From Planotetraspora sp. A-T 1434 (GTDB lineage Bacteria > Actinomycetota > Actinomycetes > Streptosporangiales > Streptosporangiaceae), in contig NZ_JAOEGB010000041.1 in NCBI RefSeq assembly GCF_025420585.1, positions 1-43,017 on the forward strand: DNA of 43,017 nt. Reading direction: 5' to 3'. The notes below the pieces were generated by a model. It did no database searches, was not told the origin of the DNA, and was given only the letters and a program-made list of their open reading frames with translations. Within the stretch, counting starts at the first letter, position 1. Every line of letters starts with the position of its first letter. Shown here in pieces: positions 32,824 to 43,017 of this stretch. The position numbers and the translations under genes were made by a program.

Positions 32824-33501
32824 ATGGAAACTATGTCGGGCGGGCGATCAGCGTGGGCGGCTTTCGTAACGGTTGGGCTCGTATCGGTTGAGCTCGTGAC
32901 GGGCACGGCACTCGCCGGATGCTCGGCCGCCAACCCGCCCACCCCGCTCGTCGCCGGCTCCCAGGCTCCCGTCCTCGTCCCCGGAGCCCCAGGAGAGCCC
33001 GGCCGTACGGCGAAGCCCGGGCAGCGGCTGGGCGACTCGGAGGCGAGGTCGACCGGTGCGGACGTCCGCTTCGCGGAGGCGATGATCCCCCATCACAGGC
33101 AGGCGCTGGAGATGGCCGGGCTGGCCGGCGCGAGGACCGCGGAGCCGCTGGTGACCGCCATCGCCGACCGGATCACGACGGGCCAGGGGCCGGAGATCAC
33201 CGTGATGACGTCCTGGCTGGAGTCGCTCGGCCGCGAGGCGCCCACCGCCCATGATCACAAGCCGGGGTACGGCATGGCGACGCTGGAGGAACTGAACCGC
33301 CTGCGGGCGGCCAGGGGCGCCGCGTTCGACAGCCTGTTCCTGCAGTTGATGATCAGGCATCACCAAGGCGCGGTCCGCATGGCGGGGGAGGAACTGCGCG
33401 ACGGCACGGACCGGGCCATGCGGAAGATGGCCCAGGACGTGGTGTCCGGCCAGCAGATCGAGATCACCCGCATGCGGGAGATCCTGGACGGCCGGTCATA
33501 G
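32824..33501 (+). CDS. DUF305-domain lipoprotein
   Basis: 225 residues. A hydrophobic N-terminus ends in LALAGC-like ALAGCS, a lipobox. Two four-helix repeats carry paired histidines and methionines: EAMIPHHRQALEMAGLAG near residues 85-102 and LQLMIRHHQGAVRMAGEEL near 175-193. This is the ferritin-like DUF305 fold, whose His/Met sites suggest copper or other metal binding. It is divergent from the LVIVD lipoprotein gene, so both are probably surface-exposed and co-regulated. The start ATG 32824 gives METMSGGRSAW. Confidence 0.87.
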   Translation: METMSGGRSAWAAFVTVGLVSVELVTGTALAGCSAANPPTPLVAGSQAPVLVPGAPGEPGRTAKPGQRLGDSEARSTGADVRFAEAMIPHHRQALEMAGLAGARTAEPLVTAIADRITTGQGPEITVMTSWLESLGREAPTAHDHKPGYGMATLEELNRLRAARGAAFDSLFLQLMIRHHQGAVRMAGEELRDGTDRAMRKMAQDVVSGQQIEITRMREILDGRS

Positions 33502-33506
33502 CGGCC

Positions 33507-33923
33507 TTATGAGCTCCAAAGCATGTTGGTGAGCTCTTCGTCGAGGTCCATGAAGTCGGTCTCACGACCGGCGGGGACGAGCTCGTAGGTGCGGTGCAGG
33601 AACTCGGTCAGCGGAGCCAGCGGGACCTCGAACAGCGCTTGGCCGAAGGGCGAGGTGAGGCTGATGTTGAGTGTGCGCTCGCCGTCGGAGCGGGCCGGCC
33701 AGACCTGGACGTCCCCGTCGCCGACGCGCCTCACGATGCCGACGGTGAGCAGCTCGCGGGCGAAGATCCACTCGACCGGTTCGTCGTTCCCCACGTGGAA
33801 GGCCATCCGGATGGCGTACGGATCTTCGGCCGTATAGCTCAGACCGGCGAGGAGCGGGACGGTAGTACGGTCGGGGACCACAAGCCGAAGGCCCAGCTCG
33901 GCAGAGACGGTGGTGCTGTGCAT
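33507..33923 (-). CDS. ssgB: SsgA-like sporulation/cell-division regulator (SsgB type)
   Basis: About 138 residues from ATG 33923. The SsgA-like proteins are unique to morphologically complex actinomycetes; SsgB recruits FtsZ to sporulation septum sites. The sequence has GLRLVVPDRTTVPLLAGLSY, EDPYAIRMAFHVG, VEWIFARELLTVG, VQVWPARSDG, SSPFGQALFEVP-like core and a C-terminal FLHRTYELVPAG. Length and architecture match SsgB better than the more variable SsgA-G paralogues, but the paralogue is not certain. A ribosome site (AAAAGG) lies upstream. Three small hairpins lie in the 5' region. Confidence 0.85.
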   Translation of the reverse strand: MHSTTVSAELGLRLVVPDRTTVPLLAGLSYTAEDPYAIRMAFHVGNDEPVEWIFARELLTVGIVRRVGDGDVQVWPARSDGERTLNISLTSPFGQALFEVPLAPLTEFLHRTYELVPAGRETDFMDLDEELTNMLWSS

Positions 33924-33951
33924 CGTCAGCCAAACCTTTTCGTCGTCGGGT

Positions 33952-34008
33952 CCCCTAACAGGGGCTTTCACTGCTTTGACGGACTTCGTCCGCTGCTCGC
34001 GCTGCGAG
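33952..34008 (-). promoter_or_regulatory. Three consecutive mini-hairpins upstream of ssgB
   Basis: Three perfect 5-bp stems with 3-base loops occur in 57 bp: 33952-33964 (CCCCT/AGGGG), 33980-33992 (CGGAC/GTCCG) and 33996-34008 (CTCGC/GCGAG). They lie 29-85 bp before the ssgB start, in the likely leader. The remaining 34009-34391 interval shows no gene. Confidence 0.5.
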
Positions 34009-34391
34009 AATCGTGCTACGAGACGAACGAAGAGACCCGTAGGAAAGATTCCGCTTCCAGGCCCTTCTGTAACGCAGATCACAGCTTGACATTCGGTCAT
34101 CTACCTGCTCAAACATCGTCAAGAGCCGCATGTTTACTCTGACTTTGCGCGTCGTTGGAGCCTTCCCGGTCCTGCTGTTGCGGGCAAACGATCTTAGGTG
34201 GTGCGTATCGGTCGAGCATGGGGCATCACGATGCTATGACACCACACCGTCACGCCGGGCTCTCTCCGGGGAACCTTTCGACGCTGTTGGCGAAGGCCGG
34301 ACGATCGAGCCTCGTCGCCATTGCTTTCGCCAGCACCCCCTAGGTTGCGGTATGGTTTTCCCCGTCGGCACCGCGAGGTGCGGACCATCCC

Positions 34392-34466
34392 GGGCGATTA
34401 GCTCAGCGGGAGAGCGCTTCGTTCACACCGAAGAGGTCACTGGTTCGATCCCAGTATCGCCCACCA
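34392..34466 (+). tRNA. tRNA-Val (CAC)
   Basis: Acceptor GGGCGAT/ATCGCCC, anticodon stem CTTCG/CGAAG with loop TTCACAC (anticodon CAC), and T-arm ACTGG-TTCGATC-CCAGT. Discriminator A and CCA are encoded. It is nearly identical to the minus-strand tRNA-Val (GAC) at 26966-27040 outside the anticodon arm. Confidence 0.96.
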
Positions 34467-34482
34467 CGTTAGCGCATTTCAG

Positions 34483-34516
34483 AGGCCGGACCCCAAGATC
34501 GGGGATCCGGCCTTTC
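34483..34516 (+). terminator. Intrinsic terminator after tRNA-Val (CAC)
   Basis: AGGCCGGA-CCCC pairs with GGGG-A-TCCGGCCT (12 bp, one bulge) around the loop AAGATC, followed by TTTC. It lies 17 bp after the tRNA. The rest of the 34467-34778 gap has no gene; it contains the operator-like palindrome at 34691. Confidence 0.85.
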
Positions 34517-34690
34517 GTCATCTGGACCGTCGTTGGACCGCGGGATCAGACGTCACGCCCCGTCCCGGACCGTCACCGAGCCGCGCCATCGTGCAAGCTC
34601 GCGCCGACCACCCGGCGCGCCCGCGCATGCGTGCTTTTGGTCGTTATCCACAAATGCGGAGCCGTGGCATGCTCCCTCTGCGACATTCCC

Positions 34691-34704
34691 CTACCGGCCA
34701 GTAG
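34691..34704. promoter_or_regulatory. Operator-like palindrome upstream of the carboxylase gene
   Basis: CTACCGGCCAGTAG is self-complementary at 12 of 14 positions and lies 75 bp before the carboxylase start. The CTAC-N6-GTAG pattern resembles sites of TetR-family regulators of lipid metabolism. No such regulator gene is adjacent. Confidence 0.3.
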
Positions 34705-34778
34705 AGGTAAGGCTGTACAGGCGCGGGGCGGGGCGCCGCAGGGAAGGGCGCGCACAGTCAACGGAGGGGCTTGGTCGG

Positions 34779-40235
<5,457 letters not shown>

Positions 40236-40623
40236 CCCCAAACTCCACCTGACGCCCAAGGCCCACGGCAGGCCCTGAGTAGGGGGGACTGGCGCGGTGG
40301 CATGATGCGCCGTCTCCAGTCCTCGACCGCATTCAGAGGCGCGTTACAGACGCAGGTCAACGGGCTGGGCCATCGAGGCGACCGGTGACGTACTCGTCGG
40401 CCAGGGGCTCCGGCTCCAGACCGGGGCCGGTCAGCAAGCCGACCCTGGTCCAACGTCACGGCCCCCGGTCACGCGCCGGGAGTCGTTCGTGGCGATACGC
40501 GTTACCCAGCCCAACGGCGGGTCGCTGGTGCCGAGCTCGGCGCCCAGCAACGACTCCGAGGCCGCCGCGGTGAGAACTCCGCCGCAGGGAGCCGGTCATG
40601 TACGCCGATCCGGCGCGGTGTAC

Positions 40624-40812
40624 TCATTCCGGCTGCTGGGCGGCCTTATGGAAGGGACGCAGCCCGGTGGTGACATCGGCGCGGGTGAAGGCGTAACGGC
40701 CCAGGAAGTCGATGTGCTCGTAGAAGATCGGCGACAGTCGGGCGCACATCGCGTCAGTGACCGGGAAGCCCTGTTCGCGCAGCTGCTTTACCGCGGCGTC
40801 CAGGTAGAGGGG
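40624..40812 (-). pseudogene. C-terminal remnant of a Tn3-family transposase
   Basis: Minus-strand codons read YLDAAVKQLREQGFPVTDAM, then CARLSPIFYEHIDFLGRYAF and GLRPFHKAAQQPE, ending at TGA 40624. This matches the extreme C-terminus of Tn3 TnpA (ARLSP...HIxxLGRYxF...LRP). The other 900 or so residues are absent; similarity ends abruptly near 40812, just after the stop of the adjacent unknown gene. No terminal inverted repeat was recognised. The 40236-40623 stretch beyond it has no convincing gene. Confidence 0.65.
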
Positions 40813-40843
40813 GGAAGGTCGGTGGACAGCGACCGGAGGCTCG

Positions 40844-41167
40844 TCAATCAAGGGCGGCGAGCCTGCGCATGGCGCTAAGGAAACCAGGAATGTCTCGTAT
40901 CGCTGGGACGCTCTTTTCGTAATCGGTCACACGACCCTCAAACGCGGCGCTGAGCTCGTCAAGCTGGTCCTGGAGATCAGTCGGCGAGGCGACCGTCACA
41001 GAACTCCAGGTACCGACGTCCATCCCGATGGTCACGTTGATCAGCATCTCGCCCCCATCGAGCACGTTGCTCAACCGAGGAACTGTCGGTGAGCGCAGCG
41101 CGAGGTAGCGCGAGCCGTACGGAAGAGTGCGGTCGCGTACGCGCCGGGCGTAGGTGCCGAAGCTCAT
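40844..41167 (-). CDS. Unknown 107-residue protein coupled to the NADAR gene
   Basis: 107 residues starting at ATG 41167, which overlaps the NADAR stop as ATGA, so translation is probably coupled. The first 26 residues (SFGTYARRVRDRTLPYGSRY) resemble the start of small helical actinomycete proteins. The remainder (NVLDGGEMLINVTIGMDVGT, then DQLDELSAAFEGRVTDYEK and FLSAMRRLAALD) looks like a different alpha/beta domain, so the gene may be a chimera. No function can be assigned. It ends at the transposase remnant and could be truncated there. Confidence 0.6.
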   Translation of the reverse strand: MSFGTYARRVRDRTLPYGSRYLALRSPTVPRLSNVLDGGEMLINVTIGMDVGTWSSVTVASPTDLQDQLDELSAAFEGRVTDYEKSVPAIRDIPGFLSAMRRLAALD

Positions 41168-41742
41168 CGTCTCGTCTCCAGGGCTTCGCGGGTCGCCATG
41201 AGCGCGAAGCCGAGCAGGTTGAGGCCCTGCCAGGTGGTGGGGGAGGCGGCGCGGTCGTCATCGGCGGTCAGGCCGATGCCCCAGATCCGATCGGTCGGGC
41301 TGGCCTCGACCAGGACCCGGTCCGCGGTCGAGAGAAGGTACCGCAGGAGCTCGGGGTTCTGGCCGAACTTGGCGGTGCTGCCGCGGACCACGATGTCGAA
41401 GCGGCAGGCGTTCCAGGCCTGCTCGTCGAAGCCGCGTACGGCCCGGCCGAGCGTCTTGGCCTCGCCCGGATGGCCTGCCGAGAGAATCCGCTCGGCGGTC
41501 TGGGGGTCGTCGAACAGCCATGCCTTGTGCGCCATCATGTAGTGCTCGGCGGAGGCGTAGGTGTGGCCGTCCTCGGTGAAGGTGACCGGCCACCACTGTG
41601 ACAGGCAGCCGGGGCCGACGCCGCCATCGCGCGCGGGCCGGTGGCCCCAGAAGTACAGGTAGCGAAGGGCACAACCCGCCTGTTCCGCGGCGATCGCCTC
41701 GTCCACGCTGCGGGGCGACAAGATCTGCTCGGACACGTCCAC
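41164..41742 (-). CDS. NADAR-family protein (ADP-ribose N-glycosidase fold)
   Basis: About 192 residues. Characteristic motifs are LYFWGH, LSQWWPVTFTEDGHTYASAE, HYMMAHKAWLFDD, EAKTLGRAVRGFD, KFGQNPELLRYLLST, DRIWGIGL and WQGLNLLGFALM. NADAR proteins (YbiA-like) cleave N-glycosidic bonds; some remove ADP-ribose from guanine and neutralise DarT-type toxins, others act on riboflavin intermediates. No DarT gene is adjacent. It is the middle gene of an apparent operon after the MazG-like gene (35 bp gap). GTG 41742 or 41736 is the likely start. Confidence 0.86.
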   Translation of the reverse strand: MDVSEQILSPRSVDEAIAAEQAGCALRYLYFWGHRPARDGGVGPGCLSQWWPVTFTEDGHTYASAEHYMMAHKAWLFDDPQTAERILSAGHPGEAKTLGRAVRGFDEQAWNACRFDIVVRGSTAKFGQNPELLRYLLSTADRVLVEASPTDRIWGIGLTADDDRAASPTTWQGLNLLGFALMATREALETRR

Positions 41743-41777
41743 ACCGTGCCACAAGCGGTCTCGCCCTCGCCATCGAG

Positions 41778-42179
41778 TTATGGCGGTGTGCTTCCCTCCG
41801 CGGCGGCCCGTGAAGGCGAGATGGCTTCTCCAGATGGCGGGCCGCCGGCGGACTGGGCACGCCTGTCCATGTCCTGGACCCATGTGACCGCCACGGCGGC
41901 GACCTGGATCAGCTCCTCACGCAGGCGGCTCGCGTCGTCCTCGGCGAACGCCTCGAGCACCTCTTCGTGCAGGATGTGCCGCCAGGTCAGCCGGCCCTCG
42001 GCCAAGGCATCGGCCACGGCGCGCTTGGCCAGGTCAGCGTCGGGCGCGTACTCCGGTCCGGTGCCGTCGGGGTGTTCTTGCAGGCCCCATCGGGCGTCCT
42101 GGGCGGCCCGTTCGGCTGCCACGTCGGCCAGCACCCGGGTCAGCGAACCGGGGAGGCCGTAGTCGCCGGGCTGGATCAT
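41778..42179 (-). CDS. MazG-like nucleotide pyrophosphohydrolase-related protein
   Basis: About 133 residues from ATG 42179. The sequence (LADVAAERAAQDARWG, then EHPDGTGPEYAPDADLAKRA and TWRHILHEEVLEAFAEDDAS, LREELIQVAAVAVTWVQDMD) matches small phage- and plasmid-encoded all-alpha proteins related to MazG. EEVLEAFAEDD and REELIQ carry the metal-binding acidic residues. Such enzymes hydrolyse (d)NTPs to monophosphates. AAGAGGGA upstream supports the start. It is the first gene of the operon with NADAR. Confidence 0.7.
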   Translation of the reverse strand: MIQPGDYGLPGSLTRVLADVAAERAAQDARWGLQEHPDGTGPEYAPDADLAKRAVADALAEGRLTWRHILHEEVLEAFAEDDASRLREELIQVAAVAVTWVQDMDRRAQSAGGPPSGEAISPSRAAAEGSTPP

Positions 42180-42255
42180 CGCGTCCGCGTCCCTCTTGGT
42201 GGTCCGTGGCGTAGTCCTTCGGAGGTTACGCCACGGCGTCCAGGGCGGGAGGCTG

Positions 42256-42622
42256 ATGCTGACATTACTGCCGCAGGTTGATCCACCAGAAGATCCGGTC
42301 AACGCCGACCTGGCCGTCTACGGCAACCCGAACACGCTGCTGATGTGCGTCTACAACCGGGGCCGGGGCTTGTGTCACCGCGACGGTGTGAAGGGCAGCC
42401 CTAGCCTGGACCGCTGCGTCAGATCCTGCCTGAACATCGCACGCACCGACCGGCACGCCGGCCAACTGCGCGAGCACGCCATTCACCGGGGCAACCGCGC
42501 CCGCCACGTCCCCGACCCCCTCGGCACCCGCCTGCGGGCCCGGGCCAACGCGACTCGTCTGGCGGGACCTCGCCGACGAGCACGACCGCACCCGCATCAC
42601 CAGCCAGGAAGCCACCACATGA
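42256..42622 (+). pseudogene. C-terminal remnant of a site-specific integrase, frameshifted
   Basis: From ATG 42256 the frame reads VYGNPNTLLMCVYNRGRGLC, then SLDRCVRSCLNIARTDRHAG and DPLGTRLRARANATRLA. The Cys-rich CxxxC-NIARTD pattern is typical of the C-termini of Tn554-like/actinomycete plasmid integrases. Near 42565 the reading shifts; the other frame continues LADEHDRTRITSQEATT to TGA at 42620-42622. The catalytic Arg-His-Tyr domain is missing. The true stop overlaps the next ATG (ATGA), the normal coupled arrangement with the following accessory gene. Confidence 0.6.
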
Positions 42623-43017
42623 CCCCCTTTCCTGACGAGCGCGACCGCATCCGCGCCGTGATGGACCGAATCCTGGCCGGCGCCCCGCAGCACTCCGAGG
42701 GGGCCCTGACCATGGTCGCCCTCGCCATGGAAGCCGGGGTCCCGCGCAACCCGCTCACCCAGCGTCACCTTGATCTGAAGAACGAGTTCTGCGGCAAGGT
42801 CCGCGTCCGTGGGCAGATGCCGGACAGTGAGAAGCGGCTGCGCAAGCAGATCACCAAGCTTAAGGAACTGCGGGTCAAGGACGCCGAGGGACTCGCGCAG
42901 TTGCGGAAGGACGTACAAAGCCTCGTTCGGGTCGTCAACCAACTCACCGCCGAGAACCGACAACTGCGCACCGAGCTCAGCGCACCAGACACCCGTGTCC
43001 GCCTGCTGCCCAGCCAA
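42619..43017 (+). CDS. Integrase-associated accessory protein (DUF6262/TnpC-like), partial
   Basis: Open from ATG 42619 to the right edge (133 residues, no stop). It starts MTPFPDERDRIRAVMDRILA and has a helix-turn-helix look in TMVALAMEAGVPRNPLTQRH. A long coiled-coil follows (EKRLRKQITKLKELRVKDAE and LVRVVNQLTAENRQLRTEL). Small proteins with an N-terminal HTH and C-terminal coiled coil follow Tn554-type integrases and are thought to assist recombination. Because of the frameshift in the integrase remnant, this frame is also open upstream to 42256. Confidence 0.6.
   Translation, partial: MTPFPDERDRIRAVMDRILAGAPQHSEGALTMVALAMEAGVPRNPLTQRHLDLKNEFCGKVRVRGQMPDSEKRLRKQITKLKELRVKDAEGLAQLRKDVQSLVRVVNQLTAENRQLRTELSAPDTRVRLLPSQ

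Noticed and set aside
34321-34356. Promoter for tRNA-Val (CAC) using TTGCTT with TAGGTT or TATGGT
   Set aside because: Spacings of 14 and 24 bp are outside the workable range.
34644-34652. Perfect DnaA box TTATCCACA
   Set aside because: Only one copy, with no AT-rich unwinding region or cluster and no dnaA/dnaN nearby; not an origin.
40236-40623. Possible coding fragments after the carboxylase (minus-strand stretch near 40359-40455)
   Set aside because: Short frames with coding-like composition but no start, stop codons between them and no family match; probably remnants, not callable.

Overview
High-GC DNA of a filamentous actinomycete, most likely Streptosporangiales (Nonomuraea/Streptosporangium/Microbispora-like). 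This rests on an SsgA/SsgB-type sporulation regulator, an F420-dependent Ddn-like enzyme, a DUF574-type methyltransferase, an MmyB-type regulator domain, frequent GTG/TTG starts and strong GC3 bias. No genome search could be run, so the genus is inference.

Layout. 1-504: partial ACT-domain protein. 597-7800: dusB, a DUF3516 helicase, an orphan sensor kinase, a truncated MmyB-type regulator meeting a truncated SDR head to head, a rhomboid protease and a Ddn-like F420 enzyme. 7819-10125: a TetR repressor and DHA2 efflux pump facing each other across two operator-like palindromes, closed by a strong terminator. 10130-19858: gnd, a secreted TIGR03118 protein, a five-bladed propeller protein, a sulfotransferase, an RsbW-like kinase, an NhaA-DsbA fusion, an unknown membrane protein and an adenosine deaminase-like enzyme. 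20001-24711: an ATPase-nuclease, an RlaP-like nucleotidyltransferase, a HAD phosphatase, a DUF574 methyltransferase, a gutted luciferase-like gene and a small protein. 24789-26564: a secreted CBM/FnIII/DUF1080 protein. 26702-26962: a repeat cluster and a terminator. 26966-27208: tRNA Gly-Cys-Val on the minus strand. 27367-33923: hutH, pabB-pabC, the LVIVD and DUF305 lipoproteins, and ssgB. 34392: a second tRNA-Val, followed by a 1,818-residue single-chain acyl-CoA carboxylase. 40236-43017: an accessory region with Tn3-transposase and integrase remnants around a MazG-like / NADAR / unknown operon.

Working units. TetR and the efflux pump form a self-contained drug-responsive module. pabB-pabC make p-aminobenzoate from chorismate. 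The LVIVD/DUF305 pair is exported. The minus-strand operon at 40844-42179 (MazG-like, NADAR, unknown) looks like a nucleotide-metabolism or ADP-ribosylation cassette carried by a decaying mobile element; it is the best candidate here for a poorly described system.

A recurring theme is small deletion scars. The regulator/SDR pair has lost its shared 5' region, the luciferase-like gene has lost its middle, a RidA gene is reduced to its tail, and the transposase and integrase are reduced to C-terminal stubs.
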